NCBI GenBank assembly: GCA_020848595.1 | Contig: JADLHV010000196.1 | Location: 1-8,291 of the forward strand | DNA length: 8,291 nucleotides | Direction of reading: 5' to 3' | Origin: Bacteroidia bacterium | GTDB taxonomy: Bacteria > Bacteroidota > Bacteroidia > NS11-12g > UBA955 | Shown: positions 1 through 6,837 of the stretch, piece by piece | Layout: each line of letters begins with the position of its first letter | Numbering within the stretch: position 1 is the stretch's first letter | The notes under the pieces: generated by a model | The model's input: the letters and a program-made list of their open reading frames with translations, nothing else | The model's database searches: none | What the model was told of the DNA's origin: nothing | Program-made: the position numbers and the translations under genes

Positions 1-1
1 A

Positions 2-1012
2 ACTTTAAGGCAAAAAGGTGTCGAAATTTCTGATAAAGAGGCAGAAGCTCTATACTGCGCGATTCTTTTGCATGACCTCGGCCATGGTCCTTTTAGTCAC
101 TCTCTCGAACATACTTTAATTCATCATGTGGCGCACGAAAATGGTTCTCTTATGATGATGCAATTAATCAATCAAGAGATGGGTGGACAATTGGATTTGT
201 GTATCGAGATTTTTACCAACCAATATCCTAAAAAATTCTTGCATAGCCTTATCTCTGGTCAGTTAGATATGGATAGATTGGATTATTTGGGCAGAGATAG
301 TTTTTATACTGGAGTTAGTGAAGGTATTGTTGGGGCCGATAGGATTATCAATATGCTCGATGTACACGACGATGAATTGGTGGTGGAAGAAAAAGGAATT
401 TATAGCATCGAAAAATTTATTATTGCAAGACGTCTGATGTATTGGCAAGTGTATTTGCATAAGACTGTAGTGGCAGCCGATTTGCTCTTGACTAATATCA
501 TGCGGAGAGCTTCAGAATTGGCGCTAAATGGCACTAAATTACCAGCAACTAATAGCTTGAGCTTCTTTTTGGAAAATAAAATTAACAATAAACAATTCAA
601 GGAAGATCCTGAAGTGATGAAACACTTTATTCAGATAGATGACTCTGACGTTTTATCGGCTATTAAATCATGGCAATTTGTAGATGATAAAGTACTCGCT
701 TTACTATCGCGACATTTAGTAAACAGAAATTTGCCTAAAATTTTAGTTTCAACTAAGCAATTCACTGAACAAGATCTCAATGAAAAGGAAAAACATGTTG
801 CTGGTATGTTTAAATTAGCACCAAGTGATATTAAATATTTTGCTTCTATGGCAATGATTAAAAATGATGCTTATAAGGTCGAAAAAAGTACAAGTATCAA
901 AATTCGAATGAAATCTGGAGAGGTTATGGATGTTACTGATGCGAGTGATAACTACAATCTTAAATCGCTGAATCAAACCGTTAAAAAATATTATTTAAGC
1001 TTTTATCGGTAA
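2..1012 (+). CDS. HD-domain phosphohydrolase (dGTPase/SAMHD1-like, COG1078 type), 5'-truncated
   Basis: The reading frame is open from the window edge, so the true start lies outside; 336 residues are visible. Relatives are roughly 400 residues, so about 65-70 N-terminal residues are probably missing, including the first metal-binding His of the HD fold. The hallmark HDLGHGPFSH is at visible residues 24-33, giving the His-Asp pair H24/D25. The later family motif LDMDRLDYLGRD follows, where D94 should be the final metal ligand, and then a TGVSEG stretch. The family acts as metal-dependent phosphohydrolases, with dNTP triphosphohydrolase the best-known activity; the substrate here is not shown by the sequence. 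A TTG at 68 is not a credible start because it falls inside the HD motif. The stop lies 24 bases before lpxD on the same strand, so read-through into the lipid A genes is plausible. A functional link to lipid A is not implied; the neighbourhood is, from memory, common in Bacteroidota. Confidence 0.88.
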   Translation, partial: TLRQKGVEISDKEAEALYCAILLHDLGHGPFSHSLEHTLIHHVAHENGSLMMMQLINQEMGGQLDLCIEIFTNQYPKKFLHSLISGQLDMDRLDYLGRDSFYTGVSEGIVGADRIINMLDVHDDELVVEEKGIYSIEKFIIARRLMYWQVYLHKTVVAADLLLTNIMRRASELALNGTKLPATNSLSFFLENKINNKQFKEDPEVMKHFIQIDDSDVLSAIKSWQFVDDKVLALLSRHLVNRNLPKILVSTKQFTEQDLNEKEKHVAGMFKLAPSDIKYFASMAMIKNDAYKVEKSTSIKIRMKSGEVMDVTDASDNYNLKSLNQTVKKYYLSFYR

Positions 1013-1016
1013 ATCG

Positions 1017-1024
1017 TATCTTCG
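1017..1024 (+). promoter_or_regulatory. Possible Bacteroidota -7 promoter box upstream of lpxD
   Basis: TATCTTCG matches the Bacteroidota -7 consensus TAnnTTTG at all but one fixed base and lies 12 bases before the lpxD ATG, in the short gap after the HD gene. That position would give a very short leader. I see no clear TTG-type -33 element about 20 bases upstream, so the call rests on one box and its position. If real, the lpx genes could be transcribed independently of the HD gene. Confidence 0.38.
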
Positions 1025-1036
1025 CAACATTCTTGT

Positions 1037-2074
1037 ATGCAGATTACAGCGGCAGAAATAGCACAACTTATCAATGGTGTGGTAGACGGTGATTCTTCAA
1101 CCATTATTACAGCAGCGGGAAAAATTGAAAGTGCCAGTCAAACGGATATCAGTTTTCTCGCCAATCCAAAATACCTTAACCATATCTATGATACAAAAGC
1201 AGGTATTGTTATTGTCGGTAAAGATGTCGTCTTCGACAAGCCTGTTCAGTCCACTATAATCCGTCATCCAATGCCGTATTACGGTTTTTGTGTGGTGCTC
1301 GATACGTACTTTAATCCTCATCAAAATCGCACTGGAATTGATTCAACAGCCATAATTTCGGAATCGGCAGTAATTGGAAAAAACGTCTTCATTGGACCTT
1401 ATGTTGTGATTGAAGATGGCGCTACAATTGGCGATGGTGCTCAATTGTATGCCCATGTTTTTGTAGGGTCTAAAGCTTCAATTGGCCAAAAGACTATCTT
1501 TTATTCTGGTGTTAAACTTTATTCCGACTGTCATGTAGGTAATTCATGTATTGTGCATGCTGGTACTGCCATTGGTTCGGATGGTTTTGGTTTCGCCCCA
1601 ACTCCAGATGGCTCGTATGCTAAAATCCCTCAAATAGGCAATGTAATAGTAGAAGATTCAGTTGAAATAGGTGCGAATTGTTGTTTAGATAGAGCCACAA
1701 TGGGTTCGACAATTATTCGTAAAGGCGTTAAATTAGATAATCTAGTACAAATTGCCCATAATGCCGAAATTGGCGAAAATACCGTCATTGCTGGTTTAAG
1801 TGGTGTCGCTGGCAGTACTAAGGTGGGTAAACGCTGTGTCATTGGTGCTCAAGTTGGTATCGTTGGACATATCACTATCGCCGATGGTACGCAAATTGGT
1901 GGTCAAAGTGGTATCCCTAAATCTATCACCGAACCTAATCAACAGTTTACCGGATCGCCCGCTATGCCTCTAAAAGATGCATTCAAAAGTCAAGTGATTT
2001 TGAGAAATTTACCCAATCTCGAACAAAGAGTTAGGGAATTAGAAAGAATTATTAAGGAACTCAAGCAATTATAA
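1037..2074 (+). CDS. lpxD: UDP-3-O-(3-hydroxyacyl)glucosamine N-acyltransferase LpxD
   Basis: Transfers a 3-hydroxyacyl chain from ACP to the 2-amino group of UDP-3-O-acylglucosamine, the third step of lipid A synthesis, in the cytoplasm. The 345-residue length is normal for LpxD. Residues 1 to about 100 form the N-terminal uridine-binding domain. From about 105 to 300 there are many imperfect hexapeptide repeats of the left-handed beta-helix type, such as AVIGKN, ATIGDG and AEIGEN. Residues after about 315 form a charged C-terminal helix (VRELERIIKEL). The catalytic His is H241 in QIAHNAEIG, matching E. coli H239. The DGFGFAP motif typical of LpxD is also present. The ATG at 1037 opens with the usual N-terminus (MQITAAEIAQLING). 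The stop is followed directly by the lpxC/fabZ ATG with no gap, indicating co-translation in one operon. Confidence 0.97.
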   Translation: MQITAAEIAQLINGVVDGDSSTIITAAGKIESASQTDISFLANPKYLNHIYDTKAGIVIVGKDVVFDKPVQSTIIRHPMPYYGFCVVLDTYFNPHQNRTGIDSTAIISESAVIGKNVFIGPYVVIEDGATIGDGAQLYAHVFVGSKASIGQKTIFYSGVKLYSDCHVGNSCIVHAGTAIGSDGFGFAPTPDGSYAKIPQIGNVIVEDSVEIGANCCLDRATMGSTIIRKGVKLDNLVQIAHNAEIGENTVIAGLSGVAGSTKVGKRCVIGAQVGIVGHITIADGTQIGGQSGIPKSITEPNQQFTGSPAMPLKDAFKSQVILRNLPNLEQRVRELERIIKELKQL

Positions 2075-3469
2075 ATGAAACAAACGACAATTAAACAAGC
2101 AGTATCAATTTCGGGTGTAGGTTTGCACACAGGTGCCAATGTAACACTCACTTTTTTGCCTGCACCAGTTAATCATTGGTACAAATTTCAAAGAACGGAT
2201 GTTGAAGGTCAACCTATTATTGAAGCAGATTGCGAATTAGTCACCGATACAAGTAGAGGCACTACGCTCGAAAAAAATGGTGTAAAAGTGTCTACGGTCG
2301 AACATGCTTTGGCTGCATTGGTTGGACTAGAAATAGATAATGTGCTTTTGCAAATTGATGGTCCTGAAATGCCTATTATGGATGGTAGCTCTATTCAATT
2401 TGTAGAGAAATTATTGGCGGCAGGTATTGTTGAACAAGAAGCTGAACGCGAATATTTTCATGTGCCTGTTAATGTGCATTATAATGACCCTGAGAATAAA
2501 GTCGAAATGGTGGCTATGCCGCTCGATGATTACAGAGCAACGGTTATGGTCGACTATAATAGCCCTGTCTTAGGAAGTCAACATGCTACCATTACAAATT
2601 TATCTGAATTCGAATCTCAAATAGCCAGTTGCAGAACTTTCTGTTTCTTGCACGAACTCGAATTAATGCTTCAAAATAATTTGATTAAAGGTGGTGACCT
2701 CAATAATGCTATCGTTATTGTTGATAGGGTAGTGGAAGATCATGAAATGGAACGCCTTGCCGAAATTTTTAATAAGCCTAAAGTGGAAGTTAGAAAGGAA
2801 GGCATTTTAAATAATGTCGATTTGCGTTTTCAAAATGAACCTGCTCGTCATAAATTACTTGATTTACTAGGGGATTTAGCGCTAATCGGTATGCCAATTA
2901 AAGCGCAGTTAATGGCGGCTCGCCCTGGACACGCCTCTAATGTTGCGTTTGCTCGTAAAATTAAAGCCTTAATTAAAAAATCAAAAAGAAAACTCAATAG
3001 CGATGCGCCTGTTTACAATCCGAATGTGAAACCTTTATATGAGCATAAGGACATTTCTAGATATTTACCACATAAACACCCTTTCTTATTGGTAGATAAA
3101 ATTATGGAAAAAACCGCTACTCAGGTTATCGCTATTAAGAATATAACAGGTGATCAATATTTCTTTAATGGTCACTTCCCTGGAGATCCAATCTTTCCAG
3201 GTGTTCTTCAATTGGAAGCTATGGCTCAGGCTGGTGGCGTTTTAGTCTTAAGTGAAGTGGATGACCCTGAAAATTATATTACGCTTTTCTTGAAAATTGA
3301 TAATGCAAGATTTAAAGATAAAGTCGTGCCAGGTGATACACTCGTTATGAAACTTGAATTGACCGAACCAATTAGAAGGGGAATATGTTTAATGAAGGGT
3401 AGATGTTATGTTGGTGATAAACTCGTAAGTGAAGCCAATATGATGGCTCAAATTGTAAAAGTAAAATAA
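2075..3469 (+). CDS. lpxC/fabZ: Bifunctional LpxC deacetylase / FabZ 3-hydroxyacyl-ACP dehydratase
   Basis: A fused two-domain protein of 464 residues. Residues 1 to about 310 are LpxC, the zinc-dependent UDP-3-O-acyl-GlcNAc deacetylase that commits the cell to lipid A synthesis. The zinc ligands H77 (in STVEHALAAL), H259 and D263 (in RHKLLDLLGD) are present, as is the general acid H286 (in RPGHASN). The 27-residue gap between H259 and H286 equals the E. coli H238-H265 spacing. The MPIMDGSS motif is intact. Residues from about 320 to 464 are FabZ, a hot-dog-fold dehydratase of fatty acid elongation. Its YLPHKHPFLLVD motif precedes catalytic H367 (in NGHFPGDPIFPG) and E381 (in LEAMAQ), 14 residues apart as in single-domain FabZ. 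The fusion is known from Bacteroidota. It puts competing users of 3-hydroxyacyl chains on one polypeptide. The ATG directly abuts the lpxD stop. Confidence 0.97.
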   Translation: MKQTTIKQAVSISGVGLHTGANVTLTFLPAPVNHWYKFQRTDVEGQPIIEADCELVTDTSRGTTLEKNGVKVSTVEHALAALVGLEIDNVLLQIDGPEMPIMDGSSIQFVEKLLAAGIVEQEAEREYFHVPVNVHYNDPENKVEMVAMPLDDYRATVMVDYNSPVLGSQHATITNLSEFESQIASCRTFCFLHELELMLQNNLIKGGDLNNAIVIVDRVVEDHEMERLAEIFNKPKVEVRKEGILNNVDLRFQNEPARHKLLDLLGDLALIGMPIKAQLMAARPGHASNVAFARKIKALIKKSKRKLNSDAPVYNPNVKPLYEHKDISRYLPHKHPFLLVDKIMEKTATQVIAIKNITGDQYFFNGHFPGDPIFPGVLQLEAMAQAGGVLVLSEVDDPENYITLFLKIDNARFKDKVVPGDTLVMKLELTEPIRRGICLMKGRCYVGDKLVSEANMMAQIVKVK

Positions 3470-3519
3470 AATTTAGGGGACAAACCCTTATTTATTGTAT
3501 TGATTAAAAATAGTATATA

Positions 3520-4302
3520 ATGATTCAACCTCTGGCGTATGTGCACCCCCAAAGTAAGGTAGACGAAAATGTGGTTATTGATCCTTTTGTCACCATTCAT
3601 AAAAATGTAGAAATTGGAGAAGGTTCGTGGATTGGCTCTGGTGTCACCATTTTTGAAGGCGCTCGTATTGGTAAAAATGTTAGAATTTTTCCTGGTGCTA
3701 TTATCTCGGCTATTCCTCAAGATTTAAAATTTGATGGTGAAGATTCCCTCACTGTAATTGGCGATGGAACTACTGTGCGCGAATGTGTTACACTTAATAG
3801 AGGTACTAAAGATAGAGGTAAAACCGAAATTGGTAAAAATTGTCTTATCATGGCGTATTCACACGTGGCTCACGATTGTGTAATAGGTGATAATGTTATC
3901 TTAGCAAATAGTACGCAAGTCGCTGGTCACGTTATAATCGGCGAATTTGCTATTCTTGGCGGGGCAACTCTCGTTCATCAATTTGTAAATATTGGTAAAC
4001 ATGCCATGATTAGTGGTGGTAGCTTGGTTAGAAAAGACGTTCCTCCTTATACTAAAGCAGCGCGCGAACCTCTTAGTTACGAGGGTGTCAATTCTATAGG
4101 TTTAAGAAGAAGAAATTTTTCTCCTGAAAAAATCGCCGAAATTCAAGAAATTTATCGCACTCTGTTTGTTAGAGGTCTTAATAATGCTAAGGCTATTAAT
4201 CATATCGAAGCGAATATGCCTGCTACACCAGAACGTGACGAAATTCTACAATTCATCAAAGCTTCTGATAGGGGGGTGATGAAAGGTTATATGAGCAAAT
4301 AA
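3520..4302 (+). CDS. lpxA: UDP-N-acetylglucosamine O-acyltransferase LpxA
   Basis: Catalyses the first step of lipid A synthesis, transfer of a 3-hydroxyacyl chain from ACP to the 3-OH of UDP-GlcNAc, in the cytoplasm. At 260 residues it has the usual LpxA length. Residues 1 to about 185 are hexapeptide repeats forming a left-handed beta-helix (VEIGEG, ARIGKN, CVIGDN). The rest is the helical C-terminal domain, starting near the family motif GLRRRNFS. Catalytic H118 in SHVAHDC matches E. coli H125; H115 matches H122. The VHQF motif is at 152-155, and the position aligned with the E. coli acyl-chain ruler G173 is also glycine (G166), which fits use of a long chain. A 50-base gap separates it from lpxC/fabZ with no convincing terminator, so it is probably the last gene of the same operon. 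The order lpxD-lpxC/fabZ-lpxA differs from the E. coli arrangement. Confidence 0.97.
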   Translation: MIQPLAYVHPQSKVDENVVIDPFVTIHKNVEIGEGSWIGSGVTIFEGARIGKNVRIFPGAIISAIPQDLKFDGEDSLTVIGDGTTVRECVTLNRGTKDRGKTEIGKNCLIMAYSHVAHDCVIGDNVILANSTQVAGHVIIGEFAILGGATLVHQFVNIGKHAMISGGSLVRKDVPPYTKAAREPLSYEGVNSIGLRRRNFSPEKIAEIQEIYRTLFVRGLNNAKAINHIEANMPATPERDEILQFIKASDRGVMKGYMSK

Positions 4303-4309
4303 CAGCTAC

Positions 4310-4337
4310 CTGCTAAATATTTTAGCGGATTTTGTTT
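4310..4337 (+). terminator. Probable Rho-independent terminator after lpxA
   Basis: A stem pairs 4310-4317 with 4321-4328: GCTAAA against TTTAGC, extended by one T.G and one C-G pair, with a three-base TAT loop. It begins 8 bases past the lpxA stop and is followed by the T-rich run ATTTTGTTT. The tail lies on the plus strand only, so it fits lpxA better than the convergent pyrE. The stem is AT-rich and modest. The rest of the gap to 4429 holds a T8 run (4349-4356), a 5-bp hairpin (CTGTT at 4372-4376 with AACAG at 4382-4386) and nothing gene-like. Confidence 0.6.
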
Positions 4338-4429
4338 CAAAAATACTATTTTTTTTAGTAGTAGTTTGAATCTGTTATTACAACAGTTTATTCTTAATAT
4401 TATTCGTAAGTTTTAAGGTGTTATTGCCT

Positions 4430-5077
4430 TTATTGCCATTGATTGCTCCATGCTTCTGCATCTAAACTCCAAGCGCTAATCTTTGCTTGTGCTTCTCCAC
4501 TGATGTAATTGATTTTAACTGCTTCGTTAGCTAAAGTGTTAAAATCGCATAATGAAACATAAGGACAATGTGCCTCCGCAAACTTATTTTTAGTCGCCTC
4601 AAAGCCATAGTTGAAAATAGAAACCAATCCTATCACTTCTATACCGCTTTCTCTTAAATCTTCAACGGCTTTTAAACTGCTTTTACCTGTGCTAATAAGG
4701 TCTTCTACTACAACTACTTTTGCACCTGACTCTAAACGGCCTTCAATTGCATTTTTAAGTCCATGCTTCTTCGCCTCTGAACGAACATAGGCAAATGGCA
4801 AATTCAATTCGTCGGCAATTAAAGCGCCTTGCGGAATTCCGGCCGTAGCAACGCCAACTATTGCCTGTGCTTCTGGATATTCTGTTCTAATTACAGCACT
4901 TAAGCTCTCTGTAATGTACTTTCTGATAATAGGGAAGGAAAGGGTTACTCTATTGTCGCAGTATACCGGAGAACGCATTCCGCTCGTCCAAGTAAAAGGA
5001 TTTTCTACATTAAGCTTTACAGCTTCACATTCTAACAAGTATTGTGCTATTTTTGCACTGATTTCAGTTGATACCAT
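4430..5077 (-). CDS. pyrE: Orotate phosphoribosyltransferase
   Basis: Converts orotate and PRPP to orotidine 5'-phosphate, the fifth step of de novo pyrimidine synthesis, in the cytoplasm as a dimer. The 215-residue length is typical. The N-terminal substrate motif FTWTSGMRSPVYCDNR is at residues 28-43. The mobile catalytic loop carries R99, K103, K104 and H105 in YVRSEAKKHG. The PRPP-binding signature VVVVEDLISTGKS is at 121-133, with the acidic pair E125-D126. The ATG at 5077-5075 is the only Met before residue 34 and gives the expected family N-terminus, so the start is well supported. That start overlaps the oppositely directed Nudix start in CATG, so no intergenic space exists for a promoter; a candidate box lies inside the Nudix gene. 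No other pyrimidine genes are nearby. It converges on lpxA across a 127-base gap. Confidence 0.97.
   Translation of the reverse strand: MVSTEISAKIAQYLLECEAVKLNVENPFTWTSGMRSPVYCDNRVTLSFPIIRKYITESLSAVIRTEYPEAQAIVGVATAGIPQGALIADELNLPFAYVRSEAKKHGLKNAIEGRLESGAKVVVVEDLISTGKSSLKAVEDLRESGIEVIGLVSIFNYGFEATKNKFAEAHCPYVSLCDFNTLANEAVKINYISGEAQAKISAWSLDAEAWSNQWQ
5048..5055 (+). promoter_or_regulatory. Possible -7 promoter box for the Nudix gene, inside pyrE
   Basis: TATTTTTG matches the Bacteroidota -7 consensus TAnnTTTG exactly and ends 20 bases before the Nudix ATG, giving an expected leader of about 15 bases. It lies within the first codons of pyrE on the opposite strand. No TTG-type -33 element is evident about 20 bases upstream. 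A match in AT-rich DNA can occur by chance; the position is the main support. Confidence 0.4.
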
Positions 5078-5720
5078 GGCGGAGCAAAACTATAAAATAT
5101 TCATCAATAGCCACATCATTGTGCTGACTATTAATAATCAATTTTCCAACAAGTTGAGCGAGTTGCATAAAGCCAATAATTTGGAACGTGTTTTACAACA
5201 ATTAACTTCTGGAACTTTTAAAGGGAAAAAGTACATAGTGTTTGAATCTGAACACCCCGGAGAATTATTTAAAATCCTTAAAAAACAATTTAAATTAATT
5301 AAAGCTGCTGGTGGTGTAGTCTTTAATGAATTGGGTCAGTTGTTATTGATTAAACGCTTAGGAAAATGGGATTTACCTAAAGGGAAATTGGAAGTTGGTG
5401 AAGATCAAAGATTGGCAGCGCTTAGAGAAGTACACGAAGAGTGTGGTTTAAATTTTCTTGGTATTCTAGGTAAACTAACTAATACTTATCATGTCTATCA
5501 TCTTAAAGGTCGTTGGATTCTTAAACGCTCTGCTTGGTATAGAATGGTGGCTTGGGGCGATATTTCGGTGGAACCTCAGGTAGAAGAAGATATAACTGAA
5601 GTATGCTGGGTGGATGAAGCTTTTATTCGGGATAAAGATTTTGATACGTATGAATCTTTGGTTGATTTGTTTCAATCGATACACTTTCCTAAACGTATTA
5701 AACATGAAACAAACGATTAA
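5076..5720 (+). CDS. Nudix hydrolase family protein with N-terminal extension
   Basis: A 214-residue cytoplasmic protein with a complete Nudix box (Gx5Ex7REUxEExGU). G103 and E109 are followed by R117-E118-V-H-E121-E122-C-G-L125, so the metal-binding glutamates are intact. The Nudix domain runs from about residue 75 (AAGGVVFNELGQLLL), with the WDLPKGKLE stretch leading into the box. The first 70 residues (NYKIFINSHIIVLT onward) form a separate small alpha/beta-looking region that I associate with Bacteroidota Nudix proteins. The family hydrolyses nucleoside diphosphates linked to another moiety; the substrate cannot be read from the sequence. The same frame is open back to an ATG at 4914, but that extension is antisense to pyrE and not family-like, so I chose the ATG at 5076. 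It has no Met alternative before the Nudix box. The stop lies 3 bases from the end of the convergent downstream gene. Confidence 0.9.
   Translation: MAEQNYKIFINSHIIVLTINNQFSNKLSELHKANNLERVLQQLTSGTFKGKKYIVFESEHPGELFKILKKQFKLIKAAGGVVFNELGQLLLIKRLGKWDLPKGKLEVGEDQRLAALREVHEECGLNFLGILGKLTNTYHVYHLKGRWILKRSAWYRMVAWGDISVEPQVEEDITEVCWVDEAFIRDKDFDTYESLVDLFQSIHFPKRIKHETND
5085..5092 (-). promoter_or_regulatory. Possible -7 promoter box for pyrE, inside the Nudix gene
   Basis: Read on the minus strand this is TAGTTTTG, an exact match to TAnnTTTG, ending 7 bases before the pyrE ATG. Transcription would start only a few bases before, or almost at, the start codon, giving a nearly leaderless mRNA. The box lies in codons 4-6 of the Nudix gene. 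No clear -33 element is seen. Confidence 0.38.
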
Positions 5721-5723
5721 AAT

Positions 5724-6236
5724 CTATGTCCCACTAATGACAATCTGAGCTTTTACATGCTTTAAGGTAACAAGTTTCTTCTCTACTTGGTAGTATTTAG
5801 AATGTTGAGGGCCTTCTTTTTTAGTTAAATGGATTTCTCGAACAATTAAATAAACGATTCCGATATAACTCGTAAAGATAATAATACCAATTACCGCTAA
5901 AGGGGATAAATAAAATCGGCCTTTTCGCTTGGGTGGTGGCGCTCCACTAGACGAATATTCGAAGACGTCTATGGAATAAATATCGCTTAAATTGTAAGTC
6001 TTGCCTTTCTTCTCTTTGAAATAATTTATAAAATAAAATTGAGAATCATTGGGCATAAAGATGGTTCCAGAATGTAAAAATCCTGAGCTGTCTCTAAATT
6101 GAATTTCGTCGTAATTTTTATAACTCGATTTAACAATTGAATCTTTAGAAATAATTAATTGCCGTTCATTGGTTTGTGCATTAATTTTAAATATAAAAGC
6201 ACAAAAAAATAGTAATATCAGTTTAAGCCTATTCAT
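5724..6236 (-). CDS. Exported hypothetical protein with one C-terminal membrane segment
   Basis: I do not recognise this 170-residue protein. Residues 1-20 form a classic signal peptide (MNRLK, hydrophobic core, then KINA) with likely cleavage before Q21. Residues about 40-93 look beta-rich and end in YNLSDIYSIDVFEY; this resembles small SH3-like beta-barrels common in secreted Bacteroidota proteins, which is inference only. A flexible linker with SSSGAPPPKRKGR (95-107) leads to one transmembrane segment at about 110-132. A basic tail of about 38 residues follows. The likely topology is an exported N-terminal domain anchored in the inner membrane with a cytoplasmic tail. It starts 8 bases before the end of the DUF1684 gene (ATGAATAG overlap), so it is probably translationally coupled to it and the last gene of the operon. 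There is no terminator before the convergent Nudix gene. Confidence 0.8.
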   Translation of the reverse strand: MNRLKLILLFFCAFIFKINAQTNERQLIISKDSIVKSSYKNYDEIQFRDSSGFLHSGTIFMPNDSQFYFINYFKEKKGKTYNLSDIYSIDVFEYSSSGAPPPKRKGRFYLSPLAVIGIIIFTSYIGIVYLIVREIHLTKKEGPQHSKYYQVEKKLVTLKHVKAQIVISGT

Positions 6237-6837
6237 GTAATTTTATTTCACCTGCTTGAATCGGTATATCAAGAATATTTTCAAATGGTACTAATGGACA
6301 AGAATAGTTATGACTATAATGGCAGTATGGATTGAATGCCAAGTTAAAATCAATTTCTATTTTTTGTTGCTCACCTGCATAAGGCAGTTCAATAAATCGT
6401 CCACCTTGATAAGATTTATTGCCTGTTGTTTTATCTTTAAATGGAACAAATAAATAGGTAGGATTCAAGGTGTCTTCAGTATAAGCTTCTAATGTGTCTA
6501 GATGATTGTTAATTTTAAAAGCTAAACGACAATATACATAATAATCTCTTAATTCGTTAGTACTTGTATTGATTTGTTTGTGAAGCTTTGGACCAAATAC
6601 TATTTGTGCATCAACTTTATAGTTTGAGTCGACATCAAAATATTGTAAACCCTTAAAACCCTCTAAATACGCCTCTTCTAAAATTCCATTGGTTACTAAG
6701 TATTGGTCTTTTTCTTTTCTTTCTTGAACAATTTGTTTAACATAAGGACTTAATTCGACCTTCGATGCTGACTCATTGCAAGCAAGCAAAAAGAAGCCTA
6801 AAACAAATAGGGTATTACGAACAGACCACATAGCCAT
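6229..6837 (-). CDS. DUF1684 family lipoprotein
   Basis: A 202-residue protein whose C-terminal two thirds match my memory of DUF1684, a family of unknown function. Diagnostic stretches are LFVPFKDKTTGNKSYQGGRF at about 129-148, IDFNLAFNPYC at 162-172, then C180-P, P184-F-EN and AGE at 195-197. Conserved C172, C180 and nearby H173 and H176 could be structural or ligand-binding, but no activity is established. Residues 1-19 form a lipoprotein signal with lipobox LLA-C20, so the protein should be lipid-anchored in the envelope; leucine at -2 is less canonical. The start must be the ATG at 6837 or at 6831, because no other Met exists in the protein. Either start puts the signal peptide inside the 3' end of the transporter gene (40 or 34 bases of overlap). 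The 3' end overlaps the next gene by 8 bases. Confidence 0.88.
   Translation of the reverse strand: MAMWSVRNTLFVLGFFLLACNESASKVELSPYVKQIVQERKEKDQYLVTNGILEEAYLEGFKGLQYFDVDSNYKVDAQIVFGPKLHKQINTSTNELRDYYVYCRLAFKINNHLDTLEAYTEDTLNPTYLFVPFKDKTTGNKSYQGGRFIELPYAGEQQKIEIDFNLAFNPYCHYSHNYSCPLVPFENILDIPIQAGEIKLHE

Noticed and set aside
2075..2087. ATGAAACAAACGA at the lpxC start also occurs at 5704-5716
   Set aside because: A 13-base match of common AT-rich codons; the second copy overlaps the Nudix end and opens a frame of only 14 codons. Most likely coincidence.
3475..3488. AGGG/CCCT hairpin between lpxC/fabZ and lpxA
   Set aside because: Only a 4-bp stem with a 6-base loop and no clean T-tract; at most a weak attenuator, and the operon logic argues against termination here.
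3448..3720. Minus-strand open frame across the lpxC/fabZ-lpxA junction
   Set aside because: It is antisense to LpxA hexapeptide codons and is Asn/Thr-rich by reverse complement; no recognisable features.
4271..4276. G6 homopolymer near the lpxA 3' end, considered as a phase-variable tract
   Set aside because: Short, and the frame reads cleanly through to a normal-length LpxA C-terminus; no evidence of slippage.
4415..4430. AAGG...CCTT inverted repeat at the pyrE stop, considered as a pyrE terminator
   Set aside because: Four Watson-Crick pairs plus wobbles and no T-tract on the minus strand after it.
4914..5075. N-terminal extension of the Nudix frame back to an ATG at 4914
   Set aside because: It lies wholly antisense to well-supported pyrE codons, and the residues it adds do not look like the family; the ATG at 5076 gives a family-like N-terminus.
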